A stretch of DNA of 64,000 bases from Buxus sempervirens (Eukaryota; Streptophyta; Magnoliopsida; Buxales; Buxaceae). The stretch covers positions 2,852,001 through 2,916,000 of the forward strand of contig OX387184.1 in assembly GCA_947561395.2 (NCBI GenBank). Reading direction: 5' to 3'. Position 1 is the stretch's first letter. Each line of letters starts with the position of its first letter. This document shows, piece after piece, positions 1-12,900 of this stretch. The position numbers were made by a program, and so were the translations under genes. The notes under the pieces are model-generated. The model saw only the letters and a list, made by a program, of their open reading frames with translations. It did not search any database and was not told the DNA's origin.

Positions 1-575
1 TATGTAACATCTTTCATCAATTTCTCCATCTTTTTGTACGATTAATCTAAGATATTTGAATTTATTACTTGAAAGGATATCCTGATTGTCAATTCCAGTA
101 GTTTTATTAGTTAATATTGTTATTTGTATTAAAATGACATTTCATATGTTCAATCTTCACATGATTTATTTAAAACCTTTTTATTCTGAAGTATCTCTTC
201 ACAATTATAACTTAATATTTACTTATTCTCTACTATGACACACCAATACTACATCATCTGCAAATAACATACATCAAGGGGTCTCATCTTGAATATGACT
301 CATTAACTCATCTATAACCAAGGCAAAAAGATAAGGGCTAACTGTTGACCTTTGATGCAAACTTATCTTAACAGGAAAATCAATTGTCTCACAACCAAAG
401 TTTTTACTTAAGGTTACCTAATACATGTCCTTCATTACATCAATATATTTCATTGGTACACCTTTTTTATACAAAGCCCACCAAATTAATTTTCTTAAAA
501 TCCTATCATATACTTTTTCTAAATCAACAAAAACCATATGCAAATCTTTTTTCTTTTCTCTAGACTTTTCTACTA
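1..575 (-). mobile_element. RTE-type LINE fragment (reverse transcriptase)
   Basis: Read on the minus strand, this stretch gives a decayed non-LTR reverse transcriptase. The peptide VFVDLEKVYDRILRKLIWW lies near 480-540, followed by a piece reading KKGVPMKYIDVMKDMY. Further down come a degraded form of the 'LHQGSALSPYLFALVIDEL' block near 310-370 and a 'WCMLFADD' catalytic block near 255-280. This block order is typical of plant RTE LINEs. Stops and small shifts make it a fossil. It lies downstream of the last visible NUP188 exon, so it is inferred to sit in a NUP188 intron in the same orientation as the gene. The left end is cut by the window. The right boundary, near an A-rich tract at 580-603, is approximate. 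Confidence 0.8.
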
Positions 576-973
576 TCTGTTAAAAAGAAAAAAAAAAAAA
601 AAAGGAAATAGCTTCGATAGTGGATCTTCCAAGCATAAATCCAAATAGGTGCATTTATATACATAAATATAAGTTATATGAAGTGGCTAGACTTAACTTA
701 AAACCTTGCATAAAGATTCTTTTTCCTGGCTTAACTGCAACATGCATTTGTTGTCACTATTAATAAACATTAAAAAAAACACACTAGAAAACTAAAATGA
801 AATCGCGAATTAAAAGATTATAAAAACTAAAGTTCACCAAGACTGGTAAAGCTCTAGTAAGATAATGCAAAAAACCTCAAACTAACAAATATAAGCTCTC
901 TTAATTACAAAGAAGAATACTTGGTTAGAAAAAAGTAAGAAGTGACATTCAAATTTCAAACAAGAATTCATAC

Positions 974-3900
974 CACTTCAACATCTTTCCCAAAATATTA
1001 ATACCCATGGACATCAATGTAGCACTACTGCCGTTAGGCGACAAATTTCTGAGTGAAGTGCAGACGATCTTGACAACATCAACCCTAAAATAAAAAGATG
1101 AAAATATATTTTTTAGACTAAATTAGGAATGAAAAAAATACAGCTATCTACATTGAAATACCACAAGTTCTATCAAAATAAAAAGAAAAGAATTTTTAGG
1201 CCAGATAATTACTTCATAATGTTTTCCAACCGTCCATATGTGCAAGTGTCTTGAAGAGGAAGTGGGTTCCCAATGTGCATCACTGCATGACACACCGCCT
1301 TCAGCCAAAAAAAACGTAATCAGTTTGACACAAGGACATGTTCAAGTGATGTGGGCAGTTGTAATAACCACTCCACATCATGTACAAAAGAAACTGAGAG
1401 GAAATAAGAGAATACGTACAGATATTAGGCAAAGTTGGCATCACCCAAGGAATAAGAATAATTTCTCAATAAATGGATTGTTTCTTCAGGACAACAACAT
1501 CCTCATAGAGGACTCTTTCCAAGCTAGTTCCAAACACACCAAAAGACTCCTAACCCGTACATATCAAAAGTCCTAAAAAATTTTGAAAACCTTACAAGAC
1601 CTTTCAAAAATAAAATTCCTTGATTCAATACATATGTCTTAAATAAAATCCTTGATTCAATCTCTTATTTCTACTATTGAATAAAATCTCTCTATTGCTA
1701 ATCTGCAATGTATTCCTCATCTCTTGTTTTGATTGCAATATTGTTTACACTGTTTTCCTCACTGAGTCAACATCTAAAAAAAAAAAAAATTTCCATTCCA
1801 TCTATCACTAGTGGCAATCATGAAAAGGGTAGTCAATCCTAGGAATTTATTATTTCTCTCAAATTTCATTCAATGGTTATTTAAAGGTTATGCCAAAACA
1901 GCGGATAGTTCAATCGTCGCATGAAAAAAAAATTTGTAAAAGAAAATAAAGAAAAAAGGGCACTCATTCTTCTCCATATAACGAGCGAGAGTGGGAAGGA
2001 TGTTGAAATATTATTGAAACACTAGAGTCTATGCCCCATTCCCATATTAGCGTTCCATTTCCATAAGGCCAAAATAGTTATGTATATAGCAAACTTGCAT
2101 AGGATACACTAAGTTTTTTAATCAATATAAAGATATGTTCATATAAACACTTTTCATTGTCAAATTTTCAGATAAAAATGTGGAAAGAAAAGAGGCTCTT
2201 TCTCCCAACAAATTCCTCAGTATATGTCATTTCATATTAAGGGCTGTGGTGGTGTGACATGAATATACTTTGATCTAGCTGTTTCAATGGCAACATAGAA
2301 TTGCATTAACGGGAATGCAAACCTATGAGGAAGCCAGTTGTTATAACAGCCTCCCTCCTACACAGCATTTGTCAGGGTTTACAAAAACCCCAACAACATG
2401 GATAGTAAAACGTTAGGGAGCACTATGTAAAAGACACACATAAAAAACCTAGCATGTATGAAATTCTCATACTGACAAAAAGCAGCCAAACTCTTATGTA
2501 TGAAATTCCCATACTGAAACTGAGAGTCAAGATGACTATTCACAAGCATATATTATTAAAAATAAGTGGCTCATGAATCAAAGAGTCTCAATATTTTATA
2601 TACCAAGAGTCAAGATGACTATTCACAAGCGATTGTTCAAAATAAGTGGCTCATAAAGCAAAGAGTCCCAATATGTAATTTATATGGATAAAAAATTATA
2701 AAAAAAAAAGGAAAATCAGAAAAATACACACAAATATAACAAAACAAAAGAATCACAAAAAAAAGGAAGTTCGAATATATAAAAAATTATTATATGCAAT
2801 ATCCTAACAGAACTGGTTTCACATCTTAATACATATGTTTATAAAATTCAATTCAAAGAGTTTTCTGAAATTTGAATAACTCTGTTTTTTTTTTTTTTTG
2901 ATAACAAAATAACTCTGCTTCCATTAACCAATTTTCTAAGGATAACCACAATAGAGAAATTGAGGAAAAGATTCATCTAAGAAATGGATAAGCATGAGAT
3001 GAAATGTTCATTGGCAATTAAAACAAAAACAAAACAAAATTACCGTACTAAAGGACACCAGCCGAGAAAGCATGTCAAGAGTTACAAGTACTTCTTCATT
3101 GCCATTCAAATGGAATTCTTGCGCCAAACGCAACAGCAACACCAACAAACCAGATTGAGAATACTGCACAATAAATGAAGCACGTGTCAGCCATAGAAGA
3201 AGCAAAAATAAAAACTGAACTGGAGAATGGAAAGGAAAAAGATTCATTTAAATAAGAATAATGTCCACCAATTAAACTTTCTAGTGATATTATGCTATCA
3301 TATTAAGAAGACTATAATCTTTAAATCAATATCATCTGTCAAAATGCATAAACAGCAGTGGATAAATTTACATGTTCAATGCTTCATTTTAGGTTACTGA
3401 GCTAGCCATTGAACTTGGAGTGAATTAATCTATATTGAATTAATACTTCATTTGCTGATGTGAATCAGGGAAGGCCAAGTAAAGGCTCTAAACCAAACTG
3501 ATTTGCACCAAAACAGGGCCTGAGCTAGCTTTTGGCATTTACTGACGTGACTCAGGAAGGCCCAATTGAGGCTCTAAACCAAACTAATTTGCACCAATAC
3601 AGGACTTTCTTCCCAGCATCATTTGCTGTGAAAGTTGGATTCTGAAATGGACCCAGAAGAAGAAAACCTAAAGGAGACGTCTGAATTCATGTCAAATTTC
3701 CCTTTCAATATTGCACACCGAATCTAGGTGTATGTTTTTCCTTGATCCACTGATGACTTAAAGGTTACTATAGCTAAAACTCCTTAACCACGATGCCTTC
3801 AAAAAGAAATCATTAACATAATTCAAACAACTTAGCCAACAAGAAACAACTTCTGTCAAGCAAAGTATACTAAGGCAAACACTCAAAAAACATAAGTGCA

Positions 3901-6900
3901 GATCTTAAGACAATGCAATACAAACAAGCTGTGATAGGCAATTCAGTGAAACAGTCAACCAGCAATGCAACTTTTTGTTTCATCAGAAATTTTCATCCCA
4001 TTTCAGATATAAGAAACCAAAATTAATAAAAGAAATCGATGCATGACCAAAAAGAAATGGGATAAAGAAAAGCACTACATCGTGAACTTGGAAAACAATG
4101 TTGATGTAAGTTTGAGATCGATAAACAGGGAAACATTGAAACATACAAAATATGTCATCTACAACAATGATTTCCAACATCTACATAGCTATGAAACACT
4201 TGATCAAAATACACCAAAGATTCATAAGATAAACTCACAAGGGAAAAATTTAACAACTATGGTATAATCACAAAGATTAAAAAAAAAAAAAAACTTCCAA
4301 TATGATGCCTAAGCTTATAAACAGTATGCAGGAAGAAAAATGGTTATAAAAAGATTTCAATATTATGCCTAAGCCTATAAATAGCACACAGGAAAAAAAA
4401 TGGGGATAAAAAACATTCATAATCTTAAATCCATATACCTCCCACCGTATCAAAGCCGTATTTCCGTCAATCATTTTCAAAACATGACCATGGGTATGAC
4501 TAGGGATGAAAAAGCCCTCAACTCCAGGAAGGTGAATTGGCAGCCGCGTCTCAATTATAGGAGAATTATTTTCCAGAATAACATCACTAGGGATCTCAAG
4601 CAAAGAAGATATACCAACAGACTTATCTAGAAATTTGTACCTGTGGATAAAATTAGCAAAATATAAAAAAAAGACAAGCAAAATACAATACATGTTGGCC
4701 AATAAACAAAGATAGTGTAAAACATAGGCATATACACACGCATGGGAACAAAAAAAAAAACCCTCACCAATTCGGTTTTGTATTACCATAGTTGCACTCA
4801 TACACACACATGCACAAAAAAACCCACAAAAATACAGAAAACCAAACAAAAAAAAAAGGGGAAAATGAACTCCACCTTGGCTGTTTTTAATTGATATTCT
4901 TTTGGCATTATGGTCCTAATTCAGTTGGGATAAGGCATTGTGCATGCATGTGTGTCAGTGCATGCATCAAAACTATCTAGACAGCAGGAATCGATTCCAA
5001 ACCTTTACTCTTGATATCATGATGCTTCTAGAGACAGAGGAGAACACACTCCATGCTTTTGATTAATTTCTAGGAAAAAATGTTTTATTCAAAATTATGA
5101 AACAATAGAATGCAGTAGGCTCTACACCCCCCACATGCAAATAAATGTGGCAAGAATGATTTCAAGTATCAGACAAATGGTCCAAATCAACTTTTCCCTA
5201 CCAGCATAGAAGGAGAATAACCCACGGGTTCAGCACAAAGACATCCCAACTATATGGACCATTTGGTATGCATACCTGTACCAATCAACGTTTTACATAC
5301 CAGAACTAGATAATAAACCTAACCAGGCAAGAAATTTCCTATTTAATCTGTTTCTATGCAAGAAAAAAATAATATGACCAAACCTAAATCTTGTGCATCT
5401 GTTATCCCTTTACCAAATTTATTTCACACACATCCAAAATAGATTAGACGTACGGAAACTAAGAAAACTGAGTTCAAAACAAGATCTTGTCAATAAGTCA
5501 ACAACTTACACACATTCTGCAGGCCAATTTCCTTCACAAAGAGCTGACAAAAAGCGAACAAGTTCAACAGTCCGAACTGGGAATTCACCTTCTAAACTGC
5601 ATAGAAGACACCGAATAGGACCATCGATAAAACTGTCTCTGTCCCAAAACTGAACACAAAGAGATTCCTGCACCATTTGTAAATTAAAAATGAGCTACTA
5701 ATTCAACAATTATTGACAAAATTCAATGATCCAGATATATCATGTGCAAGATAATCATGCACTCAAACCTCGCCACGATAAATTTTGCAGAGTATATCCA
5801 ATATCAAATTAAGGGTACTGTCCCCTAGCTGCACCATGTAAAAAACAAGATAAGCAAGAAAATCACTGAATTATTCTTTTAATGATAACCCAAAATATTC
5901 AAATATAACTACCTGATTAGTGATCTCATAAGATGCAATAAATGCAGAAATAAATGTTCTTAGGACGCTTCGATAACCGACAACAGGATGCTGCAAAAGA
6001 TTGCGCAAGAGCAATTAGAATTTTATTAATAGTGTATTTTTTTTTTTGATCGGTAATGAAGAAATATATTAAAAAGATGCTGAAAACAGGGTACAATGCT
6101 GTACACCAAAGGTGTACATAAACCTCATCCCCTCCCCATCCTTACAAATCATTGAAATCCTTACACATTAATACATTATGACATTTCAATCCCTTACAAG
6201 ATTCCACTGCAGACGCCCAATAAAGGATAAAACTAAGAGCGTATTTGAAAAGAGCATCCCGAGATCTTTCCTTATTCTCAAAAATCCTGTTGTTTCGTTC
6301 CTTCCAAGCTGCCCACATCACTGCCCCCGGTGTTAACCGCCAAAAGACCTTGAAAGGAGAGTCTCCTTTTGAGATCTTCCAACATAAAAGAAGCTGAGAA
6401 ACACCTTGAGGCTAGGCCCAAGCTACACCAAACCTGGCTAAGAACTCATTCCAAACTCCACTTGTGATTGGGCAATGAATGAGGAGGTGATTGACTGACT
6501 CCGCATCCGCTCTACAAAGGCTACATCTATTAGGAAGCTGCCAGCCTCTCTTCATTAGATTATCCAAAGTCAAGATTTTCTCCAGCACCGCTGTCCACAT
6601 GAAGAACCCTACCTTTGATGGGAGTAAAGGCTACATCTATTAATAGTGTATTTTTATTAGCATATCTATCATATTGTATATTTTATTGTTTCTGTACAGC
6701 ATCTTTTATAGACTAATTTTGATACATATGCAGTCAGTATAATGTATACAATTTTCCTATTTCACAATGAAATGAATTCTCTATGGAGAAAACCAAACAG
6801 CTCACTGAGGAGTGAGGTAGATTCCGCGCCCTTCCTGCATGCTGAAATTGATGTGAATGATCATGACAGCTCTTCAAATCCTATTAAGTCTGATTAGATA

Positions 6901-9900
6901 TGTCACTGAAACAAAGTGATTCCGTTCTGTCTGTTTTTTTCTTTTCGGATTCCGAGGATGAGCCAGCCAATCCTAACATCATTTATGAGGAGCCGGACGA
7001 CGAAGCCTCCTCCTCAAATAAAGATGTTTCTGACGCTACTCTCCCGGCAAGAACAACTTATTCTATTTTTCTTTTTTGGTGGGTTCGGTCAGGAGGGAAA
7101 AAATAGAGATGCTTTCTATCAGTACAAATCAGATACCGCCCCCACACGCTCCCCCCCTATGTTGTAAGTGCCTAGAGGAATAGAAAGGGAGGACCCGGGG
7201 CCAGAGCAAGTTGGGTTGGGGTATAGAGCCGTAAGCGCAGTGGGGGTTGACAGAGGACGTGCTCGTACGGTTCATTTTAGGGGTATGATAAATTCGTTGA
7301 TTGTTGGGAACTTTCACTCCTCTATATTCGAAATATGCCTTTATAGGAGCATTACGATCTGCAACTCAAATGGTCCCTTATGAATCCCCAGATTTTGGTA
7401 TTGTGTGATGGTATCAGAGCATTATTTAGATGCAAGTACTGTAATTATAGTGAAAAGGATCTACATTCCCAAACATAAGCCTAAAGATAATGTCTAATTT
7501 ACTCACACAGATCATTTCTTTTTTGCTACTTCCTTTCATATATTATTCTTCATATCAAGCGTTTATTCTTGATCAGTACCTTTCCCCTCCTTTCTTGTCT
7601 CAAACTTCTATTTGATCTTTGATCTCTTCATCTCGGTCGAAAAGACAGCTCCGTTTAAGCAACCAACTTAAGTCACCATACATGATAATATTTTCCATTA
7701 AATTTGACAACAGCAATTATCTCATTTGGCAGTTAGTTTGAAACTGTTCTCTTACGCCAAGACTTGATGGGTTTTGATGATGCATGATGGTTCCATCCAT
7801 ATTTCTCCTCAAACTATATAACAATATTGATGAAAAGATCTTTCCAATTTTCTTTTTTTAATTTTTGTATAGCAGTGACACTCATCTGTTTCAGTTAGAA
7901 TCATTTTGCACTGATGTTTATGTTATTACAGGCTGCCCTTCCCGTCCTACACAACTATTTACCATAGCAACCTCAATTTTGCACTGTGCCAGATTATAAT
8001 CGTTGAAGGGTTCTTGGTTCTTTGCATTATCCTTCCCTAGAGCTTTACCAGAGAGCAAACCTCGACCCAAATTGGCCTATGTGTTTTTTTTCGTTGCAAA
8101 GGAACTTATAAAACATATTGATTACATGAACAAAGCAATTTCAGTATATATGTATTTAACATGTCATCTCTAATGAATGTAACTTCCATCTCACATATAC
8201 CACTTCATTCTCTTCTAGAACCTTTTTCTCGTTGAATACTGCTCTTATCTTACCCAGTCCCAGAGTGCTGTGCTCTCTTACAGACCTCCACCAGCTTCTC
8301 AACCAACATGGTCAGCATCGTTAATCATTGCCGCCAATCTTATCCTCTCCTCTTCATGCTACCATTTACATATCCTCTTCACCATTATCTTCTATGAGAG
8401 CATAACACTCTACCTAGTAGTGTTGAAAGATTCAATGCCATTACTACTGCTATTACAAAAGCACCAACTATGATGACCATATCTCTGCATATGGCTGATT
8501 TCTTCAGGCCGAACACCCCAAATCCCATTAATATACCTACTGCTTCTTTTGCCATCTTCACAGTACCTGGTGGACAGGACTTGCAAGCCACTAACCTCCC
8601 TCATTATCAAAGAAAAAAGAATAAAATATATAGGTTTGTGTTGCTTTCCTTTCCATGGTCAGCTCAAAATACCATCTAAATGAAAATCTGTTTTACTAAA
8701 GGATTGCAAGTTTCATATGGAAATGATAAATAATCTAGCGCATTGCTTACAAAACGAATGCAGTCCCTAGTTCCATAAAGTCCCTCCGTATACAAATATA
8801 CCTTGTATATTCTAAATCGTCTCATAAAATCATTAGAAAATGGTTGATACTTATATTGAATATTAGGTTGATTATTTGGTACCTAAAGGTTTTGCTTAGG
8901 AAGGGCTTGATTTTGACAAAACCTTCAGTCCGATGATCAAATTCCCAGTAAAAGGGTCATTTAAGCTCAATTTGTCTTTTACAATTGACCAATTCACCAG
9001 CTAGATGTCCTCAACACTTACCTCCAGTGTGATCTTCCTAAAGACATTTATATGCTCAAACTCAGGGTTTTCTTTATTACACCAAGAATCATATATTTTT
9101 CAATTACATAAAGTGATGTGGTCTTAGACAAGGACGTTGAGCTTGGCTCAAAAGTTCAGTTCCTTTCCCCCGATTCCCGAGTGTTAAACCATCTGCAATA
9201 GGTGTGACAACTCTATTGAAATTCTTCTCCAACAAGAGCATATCATGGCTCTTTTATACATTGATAATACCTTCCCCATTGATTCTCTCATATCTTCTTC
9301 AATATTTTGCCTGTCTTGGCACAGAATTTGATGTAGAAGAATTGGGTTTTCTTCATTATTTTTCAGGAATTGAAGTTCATCTAATGACACAAAGTATTTC
9401 TACTACTCAAAACAGATATGCAGTTGATCCCCTAGTCTGCACGGCCAAGTTGTATGCAAAGCCTAGGTCCACCCCTGCCATAGCTGGATACAAACTGATT
9501 TCCCTTGTTGCTGACCTCCCATACCTCACAGTGGCTCATCCTAATATCACCTTCGTTTCTCAATGAAGTTCTCAGCATAGACATTCAACCATTTCCTCAC
9601 ATCTAGTTGACATAAAACTTATTCTGTCACATATCAAAGGTGCACTTGCTCTTGGCATATCTGTCTTACTGGTTCTCATAAAGGTCAACTTGTCTAATCA
9701 GATTCCAATTGGGATGGAGATCATGATGACTGCTACTCAACCTATGTTTATCTGGATCCAAATCTTGTCTCTCAATCCACAAGGAAGCAAGCAATTGTTT
9801 ATCACCACAATTATGAAGCAGAATATCATGCTTTTGCTGCCAGTTTTGTTGAAGATCGCAACACAGATATCTTTTCCATCAGCGTGTTATTCCACTTAAC

Positions 9901-12900
9901 CACCCAGCCAAAACTAGCAAACCCTATCTTACACGCCCAAAGCAAAGATATGGACATTGACCTTAAATTTGTTTATAAGTTGACGCAGTGAAAGTTATGA
10001 AACAAGGATTAATTTTCATTAATCCTAAAAAACTGGAATCCACCAACAAATAACCTTGAATCCACAAAGAAGATGAGAGAGAAACTCTATAGTTCTTTTA
10101 AAAATTAATCTCTAAAATTCGTGTACAACTTTTACCCCTTATTTATAGACCTTAAAAGACCCCAAAATAAGATAGAAACCTATTAAAATTAGGACTCCTA
10201 CTCATAGTAAACAACTTAAAGTTAAAATCTAACTCTAAAACCTCTTAAAGACTCCTAATATAAATCAAATACCTAATGCAAGAAAATAGGAATTCTACTT
10301 TTACTAAATAACTAACTAATCTAAACTTTGGGTCCCACTCGTCCTACATCATAAGTGAACTCAGCTGGGTGAGCATTTAGACATCTATATCTTTGTACAT
10401 TTCACTGTTTATGCATAACATCTTTAATGGATCATAATCATCCATACATGGTCCATATCCTGTGCGTAATCTCATCAAACATTCATACAAGTCCTTGAAA
10501 TCAACATGGTTTTTAATCTCCCTAATATAAACTAACCTTCTCTTGAAGCTACCCTTCTCAGAAGGCATTGAAATCTCATTAGATTGATACTTCCCTTATC
10601 TTGAAATTTTTTGTTTAATGTTACATGAGAAATATTGCAAAGTGGCAAAATTTACCTCGAAATCAATATTTTGAACCGCACAAGTAACCAAAGACCTTAC
10701 AAAATTTTGGAATCTGAAAACTTTTATCATCTTGAAAAACATCACAGATATAGTTCTAGAGTTACTAGTAAAATTATGGTTCTAACAGAAGAAGTTCATG
10801 AAGCAATAATCTTCACGAGGGAGTGACAAGTAGCTTTGTAGGTAGTGTTCACAATTTTAACTTGAAATGCTACACAAAATTTAAGAAACTGCCTCATACT
10901 TCCCTTCCAGACAAAGGAGCGAATGTTAAGGTAGACAAGCATTCTAAGTACCCTGACTTCTCCTAGATGCCTTAAGAAGAAAAATATGCTAGGAATGGAA
11001 GTATACTCAGCATGCCAAATAAGGAAAGAGCTTAAAAAAAGGCTTAATAGGAAAAATATGATTTCAAATGTAATGAAACTAGGTAAAAGGTGCATCAAAT
11101 CTGCTTAGTTTTCATTTACACCTGTAAGGGGCCCTTTAGGTCCACCGGGTCTTGTAACAAAAATTATCCTCATAGAAAAAATTTTGACAAAAAATGTTAT
11201 GTAACTGGTTAAAAGGTGCATAAACTCAACTGAATTTTCATTAACAGCTGTAAGGGGCTCTTTAGTTCCTCCGGGACTTGTAACAAATGTTATCCTCCTG
11301 CTTGTAACATTTCACTATTTGAAGTGCTAAGACCAACCTATGGTTTAAAAGATAAACTCGCTAATGGAGGATCCTTAGAGCCCTGACATATATCAGAGAA
11401 AACTTAACTTCCATAATTAGTATTTTCTTTGAATCCTCATTTTCTTCTTTTCTCAATAAACTTATCTCAGCAGCGATTGGATAATTCAATAGAAGGTACA
11501 TTCAACAAGCTAGTGATGTAATTGATGTACAGCATAGATAAGTATTGCAAGCTATAAGTGAAAACAGATTACTTAAAGACAGATAAATTATAGCTGGTGA
11601 GGTAGAACAGAATTATCAAATAAGCACACTTACATCAGAATCCTTTAAAATGTCACTCTGAAGAATTTCAAGAAAATAACTTAGTGCAGCAGCCTCAAAG
11701 GCTTGGTGAACATAACCAACGTGATCAATCTCCTGAAGCAAAGCACAGTAAAAATCAATTGGCAAATATACATTCAAACTGACAGATACAACATTTTAGA
11801 AACAATTACCATGATCACATTATTGTCTTGTTTTTCCAGAAGTGAAGAAATGAGACAGAGAAATACTGCCCATGCAAGAATCAAGGGCCCCGATTCTTCA
11901 GTCTCAAAAGCATTGAAACTTGAAATTATGGCATCCATCTCTTGGACATCCGTCAAGGAAAATGCAGAATGACCCTGACTGATGAAGGTTACAAATCAAA
12001 AAATCAATTTACCAAATCAAGAAAAGGCAGATGGAAATAAAATTAAAAAGAGTAACAGAAACTTCTAATCATCACCTAAAAGTGATGAAAGAAGAAAATA
12101 TCTACAAACTGCAAACAAACCTGAAAGGCACTTGATCACGGACCATTTGAAGAAGACTTTCCAGGTCAAGAGTTTCAATGAGGATAAGTAATAACTGAAT
12201 TTTGGTATGACAAAAAGTATTTCTTGCTTCAACTGATATTTTCAGCTTTCCAAAGTGAAAGGACCCCGACAAAATACCCTAAAATTCAAGTGCCCATTTA
12301 AGACAAACAGAAGAAGGAAAACCACATAGGATTTAGCATCTGACAGAAGAACAGCAATATATACCTTATAAAGTGAGCACAACCTTTTCCATTGTTCACC
12401 ATTACAAGCACAAAATGACTCATAGTAAGAGAGGAAAAGAATGTCCAAGACCAAACAGACTTCAATCATGGTCTCCTCAGCCCACAAATTTGCAAGATCA
12501 ACTTCCTACATGACATTCCAAGTAATGGACATCAATTATGAAAGACAGAAAGGGTCAAATTATTAGTCAACTATTGCCAATGTATTATTGTAACACAATC
12601 AATTATATTTCTTTCATGGACAACAATGCAGCATTATATATAATATCAAGGAATCATCAATTAAAATTCAAAGATAGGTCTGCCGATCAAGCAAGTACAT
12701 ATGTAAATTTGTGCTTCTTAGCAACTGTAAACACTTCCAAGTAAAAATTTCCTTCTGTTTGTTTCCAATTTCTCCTATCTAAAAGGGTAATACTGCAAAA
12801 ACTCACTGTTAAATTAACGTTTATTTGATATTAATATAATAATCAGGTTACTGTCATATAACACAGCACACAAGTCCCCCCCCCCCCCCCCCCCCCTCTT

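Noticed and set aside
1238-1576. 112-codon plus-strand open frame
   Set aside because: It overlaps NUP188 exon 15 on the opposite strand, has no recognisable domain and is of chance composition.
4277-4849. 190-codon minus-strand frame as a membrane protein
   Set aside because: Only its middle (4439-4640) is coding, as NUP188 exon 13. The hydrophobic flanks are translated intron with poly-pyrimidine tracts.
7400-10351. Treating the copia pieces and the solo LTR as one element
   Set aside because: The solo LTR has its own 5-bp duplication and no matching partner at the copia 5' side, so they are separate insertions.
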